Source: Sorangium cellulosum (lineage in GTDB: Bacteria > Myxococcota_A > Polyangia > Polyangiales > Polyangiaceae). Taken from it: a DNA stretch of 64,000 nucleotides. The translations under genes and the position numbers were made by a program. Shown in pieces: positions 51,482 to 60,144 of this stretch. Below the pieces are notes generated by a model, which ran no database searches, was not told where the DNA came from, and was given only the letters and a program-made list of their open reading frames with translations. How positions within the stretch are numbered: position 1 is the first letter of the stretch; each line of letters begins with the position of its first letter. The stretch spans positions 6,524,501 to 6,588,500 of the forward strand of contig NZ_CP012673.1 in NCBI RefSeq assembly GCF_002950945.1, given 5' to 3'.

Positions 51482-53587
51482 ATGAAGACACGTAAACGAT
51501 CACGGTATTGGATGACCGGAATGGCCACGCTGGCGCTCCTCCCCGCCGGCTGCCTCGAGGGCTCCGGCGAGGTCGTGGAGGAGCTCGGCGAAGGCGACGC
51601 GCCGCTCGTGACGAGCGCGCCGCTGATCGGCGTCGCGTCCGGGCGCTGCCTCGACGTCAGCGGGAGGAGCACATCGCCGGGAGCTCGCCTGCAAATCTAC
51701 GACTGCAATGGAGGGGACAACCAGGGCTTCAACTTCACAGCCGCCGGTGAGCTCCAGGTCTACGGCGGGACCCTGTGCGTCGAGGCGCCGGCCACCGCAG
51801 GGTCCAGGGTGGTGACCGCCAGTTGCAACGGCCAGGCCCGCCAGAAATGGACGATGAACACGGACGGCACCATCGTCAATCAGCAGTCCAGGTTGTGCAT
51901 GGACGTCGAGGGACGGCGGACGGCCAGCGGCTCGCCCGTCGTCGTGTGGAGCTGCAACGGCCAGACGAACCAGAAGTGGTCGATGCCCGCGTCGGCGGAC
52001 ACCCAGCCGCCGACGCCCCCTTCCGGCCTGAGGACCAGCAACGTGACGTGCACCTCGGCGACGCTGTCCTGGTCGGCGTCGACCGACGACGTCGGCGTCG
52101 CGGGTTACGACATCTACCACGACGGCCAGCACATGACGTCGGTGTCCGGCTCCACGCTGTCGACGAGCATCACCCTGGTGCCGGGCGCGCAGTGGGGGCT
52201 CTACGTCAACGCGCGCGACGCCGCGGGCAATGTCTCCCAGGCGAGCGCCACGCTGACGCTCTCCGTGCCGCACTGCGAGGCCGACACGCAGCCTCCGACG
52301 GCCCCGAGCGGCCTGACCGGCAGCGCCTCCGGGACCAGCGTGACGCTCCGGTGGAACGCGTCGACCGACAACATCGCGGTCACGGCGTACGACGTCTACC
52401 GCAATGGCGCCAAGGTCGGCACGGCCTCTGGCACAGCCTCGAGCCCCCCGGCGACGACCTTCGCCGACAGCGGGCTCTCGGCGGCGACGGCCTACACGTA
52501 CCACGTGATCGCGCGCGACGCGCAGAGCAACGCCTCGCCCGCGAGCGGCTCCATCTCGGTGACCACGGGGGCCGCCTGCAGCACGGCGATCTGTGAGGTC
52601 GTCCAGGTCGCCACGGACAACGATGTCCCGTGGGGCCTCGCCCCGCTGCCGGACGGCACGATCGTTTACAGCCGGAGGGACGCCGACGACATCATCCACC
52701 TCAACCCGAGCACCGGCGCGAAGACCACGCTCGGCACGGTGCCGAACGTCTCGGGCACGGACGGCGAGGGCGGCCTGATGGGGCTGGCCATCGCGCCGAC
52801 GTTCGCGACCGACGGCTGGCTGTACATCATGCACACGTCGCCCTCGGACAACCGGATCGTGCGCATCAAGATCGTCAGCAACAGGCTCGACACGTCCACG
52901 CACCAGGTGCTGGTCTCTGGCCTGCCGCGCAACAAGTACCACAACGGCGGCCGGCTGCGGTTCGGGCCGGATGGCAAGCTCTACGCCTCGACGGGCGACG
53001 CGCAGAACGCGAACCTCGCGCAGGACACGAGCAGCCTCGCCGGGAAGATCCTGCGGATCGAGGCCGACGGCCGCGTCCCGTCGGACAACCCCTTCGCGAA
53101 CTACGTTTGGAGTTACGGGCACCGGAACCCGCAGGGGCTGGCGTTCGACTCCGAGGGCCGGCTGTGGGAGCAGGAGTTCGGCAACAGCAGGATGGATGAG
53201 ACCAACCTCATCCAGAGAGGCGGCAACTACGGCTGGCCGAACTGCGAGGGGACCGTATCGAACGGCGGCAGCGGCTGCAGCACGCCGGGCTACATCGCGC
53301 CCAAGCTCACGTACTCCACCGCCGAGGGCTCGTGCAGCGGGATCGCGATCGTGGACGACGTCTTCTACGCCGCGTGCCAGCGGGGAGCGCGGCTGTACCG
53401 CGCGGTCATCAGCGGGACCAGCCTCACCAACGTGCAGCAGTTCTTCAACGGCACCTACGGTCGCCTCCGCACCGTGGAGCCGGCCATCGATGGCAACCTC
53501 TGGCTGACGACCACCAACACCGGGGACAAGGACAGCGTCCCCAACAACAGCAACGAGCGGATCTTCCGCGTCATCCTGGGCGGCTGA
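51482..53587 (+). CDS. Secreted lipoprotein: ricin lectin - FN3 x2 - sugar dehydrogenase fusion
   Basis: A 701-aa lipoprotein (LLPAGC, Cys24). Residues about 45-170 are a ricin-B-type beta-trefoil lectin (GVASGRCLDVSG, then QxF/QxW repeats NGQARQKW and NGQTNQKW). Two fibronectin type III domains follow (about 175-265 and 270-365; TQPPTPPSGL and TQPPTAPSGL). The C-terminal 320 residues are a glucose/sorbosone-dehydrogenase-type six-bladed propeller (VPWGLAPLPDGTIVYSRRD, GGRLRFGPDGKLYASTGD, GHRNPQGLAFDSEG, ERIFRVILGG), which in relatives binds PQQ. It probably binds polysaccharides through the lectin and oxidises sugars at the cell surface. PQQ use is inferred. Confidence 0.9.
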   Translation: MKTRKRSRYWMTGMATLALLPAGCLEGSGEVVEELGEGDAPLVTSAPLIGVASGRCLDVSGRSTSPGARLQIYDCNGGDNQGFNFTAAGELQVYGGTLCVEAPATAGSRVVTASCNGQARQKWTMNTDGTIVNQQSRLCMDVEGRRTASGSPVVVWSCNGQTNQKWSMPASADTQPPTPPSGLRTSNVTCTSATLSWSASTDDVGVAGYDIYHDGQHMTSVSGSTLSTSITLVPGAQWGLYVNARDAAGNVSQASATLTLSVPHCEADTQPPTAPSGLTGSASGTSVTLRWNASTDNIAVTAYDVYRNGAKVGTASGTASSPPATTFADSGLSAATAYTYHVIARDAQSNASPASGSISVTTGAACSTAICEVVQVATDNDVPWGLAPLPDGTIVYSRRDADDIIHLNPSTGAKTTLGTVPNVSGTDGEGGLMGLAIAPTFATDGWLYIMHTSPSDNRIVRIKIVSNRLDTSTHQVLVSGLPRNKYHNGGRLRFGPDGKLYASTGDAQNANLAQDTSSLAGKILRIEADGRVPSDNPFANYVWSYGHRNPQGLAFDSEGRLWEQEFGNSRMDETNLIQRGGNYGWPNCEGTVSNGGSGCSTPGYIAPKLTYSTAEGSCSGIAIVDDVFYAACQRGARLYRAVISGTSLTNVQQFFNGTYGRLRTVEPAIDGNLWLTTTNTGDKDSVPNNSNERIFRVILGG

Positions 53588-53615
53588 GGGCGCCTACCGA
53601 CGCGTTCCAGCCCCC

Positions 53616-53969
53616 TCACCGCTTCCGCCGCCGCCGCGCGGGGAGACCGGCCTCGGCCGGTGGCCGCTCCTGTCGCGCGTGGAAGAGGCGCAGCAGCCAG
53701 ATGTCCGATCCCGGATCGGCTGCGTCCACGAGGTACCAGACGACGAAGGGGAGCTTGCGGAGGAGGATCTTGCGGACGACGGTCTGGTCGCCGTCGTGCT
53801 TCGCCTCGGCAGGGCCAAGCCCAGGAAAGCGGGCCACGAGCTCGATGGCCTCGTCGAGGCCGGTCCGCAGTCGCTCTACCCACTCGATCCCGCGGTTCTC
53901 TTGCAGCCAGCGCACCTGATCGCGGAGGTCACGGGCGAACTCCCGGCGGAAGCGGACGCGGCGGCCCAC
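53616..53969 (-). CDS. RelE/ParE family toxin
   Basis: A 117-aa protein (GTG 53969) with the ParE/RelE fold pattern: FRREFARDLRDQVRWLQEN, then FPGLGPAEAKHDGDQTVVRKILLRKLPFVVWYLVD and WLLRLFHARQERP. It is the second gene of a toxin-antitoxin pair, 13 nt after the antitoxin gene. Whether it inhibits gyrase (ParE) or cuts ribosome-bound mRNA (RelE) cannot be told. The C-terminus has an extra basic tail (RRRRKR). Confidence 0.85.
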   Translation of the reverse strand: MGRRVRFRREFARDLRDQVRWLQENRGIEWVERLRTGLDEAIELVARFPGLGPAEAKHDGDQTVVRKILLRKLPFVVWYLVDAADPGSDIWLLRLFHARQERPPAEAGLPARRRRKR

Positions 53970-53982
53970 GCGGATCCCCGGC

Positions 53983-54348
53983 CTAGCGGGCGCGAGGACG
54001 ACGGGCGCCGCGAAGCGCCTCGTCGAAGATGGAGTCGATCTCCTGGCGCGAGGCCTCGTCGTGGTCTCCCGCCTTCATCCGCTCCCAGACCGACCAGACC
54101 TGGGCGCGCTGCCACTCCTCCGCCCGGCTGAGCTGCTCCGCGTCGTCGAGCTCCTGGACGCGCTCGCTGAGGAGCGCGCGGATCGCGGGGGAGAGCTTGA
54201 GGCCGCGCCTCCTGGCCTCGGCCTGGACCCGCTCCCGGAGGTCAGCCGGGAGCACCACACTGACGGGGCCGCTGTCCTCATCCGGGCCACGCCCCGCCGG
54301 ACCGCCCTCCTCGCCTCGGACCTTCCTCGCCGCTGCCGCCGCCTTCAT
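53983..54348 (-). CDS. Antitoxin, ribbon-helix-helix type
   Basis: A 121-aa protein. Residues about 25-65 (SVVLPADLRERVQAEARRRGLKLSPAIRALLSERV) fit a CopG/ribbon-helix-helix DNA-binding domain. The acidic C-terminal part (DDAEQLSRAEEWQRAQVWSVWERMKAGDHDEASRQEIDSIF) likely wraps the toxin. It is transcribed before the toxin, as usual, and would repress the operon promoter. The start is ATG 54348; the frame extends upstream without support. Confidence 0.82.
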   Translation of the reverse strand: MKAAAAARKVRGEEGGPAGRGPDEDSGPVSVVLPADLRERVQAEARRRGLKLSPAIRALLSERVQELDDAEQLSRAEEWQRAQVWSVWERMKAGDHDEASRQEIDSIFDEALRGARRPRAR

Positions 54349-54491
54349 CGCTGTTCCTCTCGCATGCAGGATAGTGAAATCCACTACGTCGAGCAAGCTG
54401 GGGGCTCGGCGCCCTGCCCGAGGCAGGCTGGTTCCGCCCGGCGCGCGAAACACGAGCCGCCGAGCACGTCCGCCGCGCCCCGGCGCGTGGA

Positions 54492-54824
54492 CTACGGCCG
54501 CGGCGCGCGGGGCCACACCATGACGGCCGCGCCGGCGAGGCAGATCGCGGCGCCGATCCAGTCCCGGAGGTCGGGGAGCTTCCGGTCGACGCCCCACCCC
54601 CACAGCATCGAGAGCGCGATGAACACGGCGCCATACGCGGCATAGATGCGGCCGAACGGGTGCTCCGCCGCCTGCATCACGGGGACGACGCCGTAGGCCG
54701 CGAGGGCGGCGAACCCGGCAACGCCGAGGAGCGGGCTGCGCTGGTCGCGGAGCCAGAGCCACACGAGGTACCCGCCGCCGATCTCCAGCAGACCCGCGAC
54801 GAGGAACAGGAGCGCGGCGCGCAT
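54492..54824 (-). CDS. ynfA: YnfA family (UPF0060) membrane protein
   Basis: A 110-aa protein with four predicted helices. Family signatures are present: LLEIGGGYLVWLWLR, FGRIYAAYGAVFIALSMLWGWGVD and DWIGAAICLAGAAVMVWPR. It is a small inner-membrane protein related in topology to SMR-type exporters. The length is normal. The substrate is unknown. Confidence 0.95.
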   Translation of the reverse strand: MRAALLFLVAGLLEIGGGYLVWLWLRDQRSPLLGVAGFAALAAYGVVPVMQAAEHPFGRIYAAYGAVFIALSMLWGWGVDRKLPDLRDWIGAAICLAGAAVMVWPRAPRP

Positions 54825-54915
54825 GCGGCGAGCCTACCAGGAAAGGGCGCCAGCAAGCCGTGCTGGCGGCGCGGACGGCGTGAAGGCAGTACGGTAAGGA
54901 CCGCCGGAGAACACC

Positions 54916-55269
54916 ATGAAGATTCGCTCCCTCTCGCTCGTGATCTGCGCCCTCGGCCTCGGCCTCGGCGGCGCGGCGTGCTCCAAGGAAACGCCGAGCG
55001 CGGCCAAGGCCACGCCCGAGCCTCAGGGCGCCGCCGAGCAGGCGCCCGCCAGCGCGGCCCACGCGCCCAGCGACGTCAAGCCCGGGTCCCACGAGGACTG
55101 GTGCGGCGAACACGCGGTGCCCGAGTCGCAGTGCAGCCGCTGCAATCCGGAGCTGATCCCGGCCTTCAAGGCGACCGGCGACTGGTGCGCCGAGCACGGC
55201 CTGCCCGAGTCGCAGTGCCTGAAGTGCAATCCCGATCTGAAGATCGTCCGGCCGCCGAAGGGAAGCTGA
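54916..55269 (+). CDS. Metal-binding lipoprotein of the RND efflux operon
   Basis: A 117-aa lipoprotein (GGAAC, Cys22). The mature part has a disordered linker and two tandem modules C63-x2-H66-x6-C73-x2-C76-NP and C91-x2-H94-x6-C101-x2-C104-NP. These look like metal-binding sites. The same module occurs twice in the adaptor encoded next, one base later (stop 55267-55269, ATG 55271). It is likely a periplasmic metallochaperone feeding the efflux pump. The metal is unknown. Confidence 0.82.
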   Translation: MKIRSLSLVICALGLGLGGAACSKETPSAAKATPEPQGAAEQAPASAAHAPSDVKPGSHEDWCGEHAVPESQCSRCNPELIPAFKATGDWCAEHGLPESQCLKCNPDLKIVRPPKGS

Positions 55270-55270
55270 C

Positions 55271-56659
55271 ATGCTCCGCCGCGTCGACGTCCGCGCCGCC
55301 GCGCTCCTCGGCCTCGCCGCCCTGGCCGCGGCGTGCGGGAACCAGCGGACCGACAGGGCCACCGAGGAGCCGAAGAACGCCGGCGCGCCGGCCCCGGCGG
55401 CCCCCGCCGCGGCGCCGGCCGAGGGCGGCCTGTGCAAGGAGCACGGCGTGCTCCAGGCGCTCTGCACGAAGTGCAACCCGCGCCTCGCGCCCGTCTTCCA
55501 GGCCAGGGGCGACTGGTGCGCGGAGCACGAGCTCCCCGAGTCGATCTGCCCGATCTGCCACCCCGAGCGCGGCGGAAAGCCGGCCGCCGACGTGACCCGC
55601 GACGGCGCGCCGGCCGACGGGACCAAGGTCAAGCTCAGGACCAAGGACACGGCCCGGCTCGCCGGCATCCGCACCGAGAAGGCGGTCGAGCGGCAAGGCG
55701 GCGGCGGCATCCCCGCGACCGCCCGGATCGTCTACGACGCGCTCAAGGTCGCCGAGATCAACGCCCGCGCGCCCGGGGTCGTCCAGAAGCTCCACGTCGA
55801 CGTGGGATCGGAGGTCGCGAAGGGCGCGCCGCTCGCGGTCATCGACAGCGCCCACGTCGGCGCGGACAGGTCGCGGCTCGCCGGCGCCCTCTCGCGCCTC
55901 AGGGCCGCCGAGGAGGACCTCGCGCGCGAGGAGCAGCTCGAGAAGGAAGGGATCGCGTCGCGCCGGAGCGTGCTCGCCGCCCAGCAGGAGGTCGCCGCCG
56001 CGCGCGCGGAGCACGCCTCGCTCGCCGCCTCCCTCGCCGTCGTCGGGGCGAGCGCGGGCGGGGGCAGCGGCTACACGCTCGCGAGCCCGCTCGCGGGCGT
56101 CGTGACCCAGCGGCGGGCCACCGTGGGCAGGCTGGTCGGCGTCGAGGAGACGCTGTTCGAGGTGGTCGACACCTCGAGCATGTGGGCCGAGCTCGACGTC
56201 CCGGAGACCGAGCTCCCGGCCGTGTCGCTGAAGCAGCCCGTCGTCGTCCAGGTCGACGGCCTCGAGGGGCGCGAGCTCCGCGGGGAGATCACCTACGTCG
56301 CGCCGGCCATCGACCCGGCGACGCGCACCGCCAAGGCGCGCGTGCCGCTCGCGAACCCGGGCGGCGCGCTGCGGGCCAACATGTTCGGCCGCGCGCGCAT
56401 CCTCGCCCCCGCGCGCGCCGCGGTCATGGTGCCGCGCGCCGCCGTCCAGCGCGCGCGGACCGCGAAGCTCGTCTTCGTCCGGCTCGCGGACGACCAGTTC
56501 GAGGCGCGGCGCGTCGAGATCGGGGCGACCGAGGGCGACCTCGTCGAGCTGGTGAAGGGCGTGCGCCCGGGCGAGGAGGTCGCGACCGAGGGGAGCTTCC
56601 TGCTCAAGACCGAGACGCTCAAGGAGAGCATCGGCGCCGGCTGCTGCGAGGCGGACTGA
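55271..56659 (+). CDS. RND efflux periplasmic adaptor (CzcB/CusB-like) with extra metal-binding modules
   Basis: A 462-aa lipoprotein adaptor (AAACG, Cys22). The N-terminus holds two CxxH-x6-CxxC modules (C55-H58, C65-C68; C83-H86, C93-C96). The usual membrane-fusion-protein parts follow: barrel-sandwich (VVQKLHVDVGSEVAKGAPLAVID), a helical hairpin (about 205-260), the beta barrel (LDVPETELPAVSLKQPVVVQVDG) and membrane-proximal part (GDLVELVKGVRPGEEVATEG). It links the inner-membrane pump to an outer-membrane channel, which is not encoded here. It lies 9 bp before the pump gene. The added modules suggest metal capture. Confidence 0.92.
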   Translation: MLRRVDVRAAALLGLAALAAACGNQRTDRATEEPKNAGAPAPAAPAAAPAEGGLCKEHGVLQALCTKCNPRLAPVFQARGDWCAEHELPESICPICHPERGGKPAADVTRDGAPADGTKVKLRTKDTARLAGIRTEKAVERQGGGGIPATARIVYDALKVAEINARAPGVVQKLHVDVGSEVAKGAPLAVIDSAHVGADRSRLAGALSRLRAAEEDLAREEQLEKEGIASRRSVLAAQQEVAAARAEHASLAASLAVVGASAGGGSGYTLASPLAGVVTQRRATVGRLVGVEETLFEVVDTSSMWAELDVPETELPAVSLKQPVVVQVDGLEGRELRGEITYVAPAIDPATRTAKARVPLANPGGALRANMFGRARILAPARAAVMVPRAAVQRARTAKLVFVRLADDQFEARRVEIGATEGDLVELVKGVRPGEEVATEGSFLLKTETLKESIGAGCCEAD

Positions 56660-56668
56660 TCCGCGGCC

Positions 56669-59600
56669 ATGCTGGACGCGCTCATCACCTGGTCGCTCCG
56701 CCACCGGCTCGTCGTGATCCTCGCGGCGATCGGCCTCGCGCTCGCGGGCGCCCTCGCCTTCCGCCGCCTGCCGATCGACGCCTTTCCCGACACGACGCCG
56801 GTGCAGGTGCAGATCAACACCGTCGCCCCTGCCCTCTCGCCCGTCGAGATCGAGCGCCAGATCTCGGCGCCCGTGGAGCAGGCGATCTCGGGGCTGCCGG
56901 GGCTCGAGGAGGTCCGCTCGCTCTCCCGCTTCGGCCTCTCCCAGGTCACGGTCCGCTTCGAGGACGGCACCGACATCTACCTGGCCCGCCAGGTGGTCCT
57001 GGAGCGCGTGCAGGCGGTGGCGCTGCCGCCGGGCATCGAGCGCCCGCGGCTCGGCCCGGTCGCCACGGGGCTCGGCGAGGTGCTCCACTACGTGGTCACG
57101 AGCAAGGACAGGCCGCTGAGCGAGCTGCGCGCGATCCACGACTGGGTCGTCGCGCCGCAGCTCCGGTCGGTGCGCGGCGTCGCCGAGGTCAACGCCTGGG
57201 GCGGCGACGAGCGCCAGATCCAGGTCCTCGCCGATCCGGCGGAGCTCACGGCGCGGGGGCTCTCGCTGGGCGACCTCGGCGAGGCCCTCGAGCGCAACAA
57301 CGCCAACGTGGGCGGCGGCACCCTGGACCAGGCCGGCGAGTCGATCCTGATCCAGGGGATCGGCATCGCGACGCGCGCGCGCGACATCGAGGACATCGTG
57401 GTCGCCGCGAAGGGCGGGGCGCCGATCCGGGTCCGCGACGTGGCCCGCGTGGTCGAGGGGCGCGAGATCCGGCGGGGCGCGGTCACCGCCGACGGCCGCG
57501 GCGAGGTCGTGCTCGGCCTCGGTTTCATGCTGATGGGCGAGAACAGCCACGACGTCACGACGCGGCTGAAGGCGCGCCTCGAGGAGGTCAAGAAGAGCCT
57601 GCCGCCCGGCGTCGACGTGGCGGTCGTCTACGACCGGACCGAGCTCATCGACCGGGTGCTCGGCACGGTGCAGAGGAACCTGATCGAGGGCGCGCTCCTC
57701 GTCGTCGCGGTGCTGTTCGCCTTTCTCGGCAACCTCCGCGCGGGCCTGATCGTGGCCTCGGCGATCCCCCTGTCGATGCTCTTCGCCGGGAGCCTCATGC
57801 TGCGCGCGGGCGTCGCGGGGAGCCTGATGAGCCTCGGCGCGATCGACTTCGGGCTGGTCGTCGACAGCTCGGTGATCATGGTCGAGAACTCGGTCCGGCG
57901 GCTCTCGGAGGATCAGGGCCAGCGCAGCGCCGCGGAGGTCGTGCGCGACGCGTCGCTCGAGGTCCGCCGGCCGACGATGTTCGGCGAGCTCATCATCATG
58001 ATCGTGTACCTGCCGATCCTCGCGCTCGAGGGCGCCGAGGGGAAGCTCTTCCGGCCGATGGCGATCACGGTGATCTTCGCGCTGGCCGGCTCGATGCTCC
58101 TGTCGCTCACGCTCATGCCGGCGCTGGCGAGCCTGCTCCTGCCGCGCCGCGCGCGCGAGCGCGAGAACGTGGTCGTGCGCCTCCTCAAGCGGGCGTACCT
58201 GCCCCTCCTGCGGGGCGCGCTGCGGCGGCGCGCGCTGGTGCTCGGGGGCGCCGCGCTGCTGCTCGGCGGCGCGGCCTTCCTCTCGACCCGGCTCGGCGCC
58301 GAGTTCGTGCCGCGGCTCATGGAGGGGACGATCGTCGCCAACACGGTGCGGCTCTCGGGCGTGTCCGTGGGCGAGTCGGTCCGCTACGGCACGCACATCG
58401 AGCAGGTCCTGCTGGAGAGGTTCCCGGACGAGATCGCGCGCGTCTGGACGCGCACGGGCACGGCGGAGGTGGCGACGGATCCGATGGGGCTCGAGCTCTC
58501 CGACGTGTTCGTCACGCTGACGCCGCGCGAGCGCTGGAAGCGCGGGGCGACGCAGGACGAGCTCGTCCAGGCGATGGAGGCGGAGCTCGCGGGGCTGCCG
58601 GGCATGCGCGTCATCTACACGCAGCCGATCGAGATGCGGCTGAACGAGATGGTCGCGGGGATCAGGGCCGATCTCGGGGTGAAGCTGTTCGGCGACGATC
58701 TCGACACGCTGAAGCAGAAGGCGCGCGAGATCGAGGCCGCGCTCAAGAAGATCCCGGGCGCCGCGGACGTGGTGACCGAGCAGGTCACGGGGCAGCCCGT
58801 GCTCGAGGTCGAGGTCGACCGCGACGCGATCGCGCGGCACGGCATCGCGGCGGCCGACGTGCTCGACGTCGTCGCGGCGCTCGGCGGCCGGGAGGTGGGG
58901 TACATCCAGGAGGGCGAGCGGCGGTTCCCGGTCGCGCTGCGCATCGACGACCGCTACCGCGAGGACCCCGCCGCGATCGGGCGCATCCTGGTCGCGGCGG
59001 CGGGCGGCGAGCGCATCCCGCTCGGGCGGCTCGCGAAGATCCGCATGACCGAGGGCCCGGCGACCATCCAGAGGGAGTGGGCGAAGCGCCGGATCGTGGT
59101 GCAGGCGAACGTCCGCGGTCGCGACGTGGGCAGCTTCGTGGAGGAGGCGCGGGCGAGGCTCGGCCGCGAGGTCGATCTCCCGGCGGGTTACTACGTCCGC
59201 TTCGGCGGGCAGTTCGAGCACCTGGAGCGCGCAGCGGCGCGCCTCGGCGTGGTGGTGCCCGTCGCGCTGGGGCTGATCCTGACGCTGCTCTACTTCACGT
59301 ACGGGCGGCTGCTCGACGCCGTCCGCGTGTTCACCGGGGTGCCGTTCGCCGCGATCGGCGGGGTCGCCGCGCTCTGGCTGCGCGGGTTGCCCTTCAGCAT
59401 CTCCGCGGGGGTCGGGTTCGTGGCGCTGTCGGGGGTCGCGGTGCTCGGGGACATGGTGCTCGTGTCCACGCTCCGCCAGCTCGTCTCGTCCGGCGTCCCG
59501 GTGCGCCGGGCCATCGAGCTCGCGGCCGAGCGGCGCCTGCGCCCGGTCCTGATGACGGCGCTGGTCGCCGCCCTCGGCTTCGTGCCGATGGCGATGAGCA

Positions 59601-59887
59601 CGGGCGTCGGGGCCGAGGTGCAGCGCCCGCTCGCGACGGTCGTGATCGGCGGGGTGGTCTCGTCGACGCTGCTCACGCTGTTCGTGCTGCCGGTGCTCTA
59701 CAGCATGACGGGCGACTCGCGCGGCGAGCAGGCCGCCGCGGCGCCGAGCGCAGCGGCGCCGGAGGCCGCCGGAGGGCCGCCGCGCGCCGCGGAGGCCCTG
59801 GTGCCTGCGGCGGAGCACGGGAGCGGGGCGGCGCGGCTGGCGGAGAAGCTCCGCGAGCTCGGCGTCGATCCCGACACGCTGAAGTAG
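56669..59887 (+). CDS. Heavy-metal RND efflux pump (CzcA/CusA family)
   Basis: A 1072-aa protein with the RND layout: a first helix (VVILAAIGLALAGALAF), a large periplasmic loop, helices 2-6, a second loop and helices 7-12. HME-family features are the DFGLVVDSSVIMVENSVRR segment in helix 4 with the proton-relay Asp and the FRPMAITVIFALAGSMLLSL region. It pumps metal cations from the periplasm outward using the proton gradient. It is the third gene of the operon; the length is normal. Which metal (Cu/Ag or Zn/Co/Cd) is not determined. Confidence 0.95.
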   Translation: MLDALITWSLRHRLVVILAAIGLALAGALAFRRLPIDAFPDTTPVQVQINTVAPALSPVEIERQISAPVEQAISGLPGLEEVRSLSRFGLSQVTVRFEDGTDIYLARQVVLERVQAVALPPGIERPRLGPVATGLGEVLHYVVTSKDRPLSELRAIHDWVVAPQLRSVRGVAEVNAWGGDERQIQVLADPAELTARGLSLGDLGEALERNNANVGGGTLDQAGESILIQGIGIATRARDIEDIVVAAKGGAPIRVRDVARVVEGREIRRGAVTADGRGEVVLGLGFMLMGENSHDVTTRLKARLEEVKKSLPPGVDVAVVYDRTELIDRVLGTVQRNLIEGALLVVAVLFAFLGNLRAGLIVASAIPLSMLFAGSLMLRAGVAGSLMSLGAIDFGLVVDSSVIMVENSVRRLSEDQGQRSAAEVVRDASLEVRRPTMFGELIIMIVYLPILALEGAEGKLFRPMAITVIFALAGSMLLSLTLMPALASLLLPRRARERENVVVRLLKRAYLPLLRGALRRRALVLGGAALLLGGAAFLSTRLGAEFVPRLMEGTIVANTVRLSGVSVGESVRYGTHIEQVLLERFPDEIARVWTRTGTAEVATDPMGLELSDVFVTLTPRERWKRGATQDELVQAMEAELAGLPGMRVIYTQPIEMRLNEMVAGIRADLGVKLFGDDLDTLKQKAREIEAALKKIPGAADVVTEQVTGQPVLEVEVDRDAIARHGIAAADVLDVVAALGGREVGYIQEGERRFPVALRIDDRYREDPAAIGRILVAAAGGERIPLGRLAKIRMTEGPATIQREWAKRRIVVQANVRGRDVGSFVEEARARLGREVDLPAGYYVRFGGQFEHLERAAARLGVVVPVALGLILTLLYFTYGRLLDAVRVFTGVPFAAIGGVAALWLRGLPFSISAGVGFVALSGVAVLGDMVLVSTLRQLVSSGVPVRRAIELAAERRLRPVLMTALVAALGFVPMAMSTGVGAEVQRPLATVVIGGVVSSTLLTLFVLPVLYSMTGDSRGEQAAAAPSAAAPEAAGGPPRAAEALVPAAEHGSGAARLAEKLRELGVDPDTLK

Positions 59888-60144
59888 CGGTCGAGTCCCA
59901 CGCTCGAGTCGCTCAAGGCGCCTCGCGCGAGGCGCTCACGCATCCAACGCTCCCCTCGGTCCATGGCGGAGCAACCTCTCGACGTCGTGTGCGCCTCCGG
60001 CGCTGGCCCTCCTCTTGCTGCTCGTCCACACGGCACCCGGGCGCTTCCCTGGAGGGGTGGACGTCGCCGGCTCGGTGACGCGGGCGAACGCGCGGACCCC
60101 TGACAGGCCTGTCCGGGCTCGTGCCAGAAAAGGAACAGAATACC

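Noticed and set aside
55166..59818. A 1550-codon open frame on the minus strand
   Set aside because: It is antisense to the RND adaptor and pump genes, is extremely rich in Arg, Ala, His and Asp and matches no family. It arises from GC-rich third positions.
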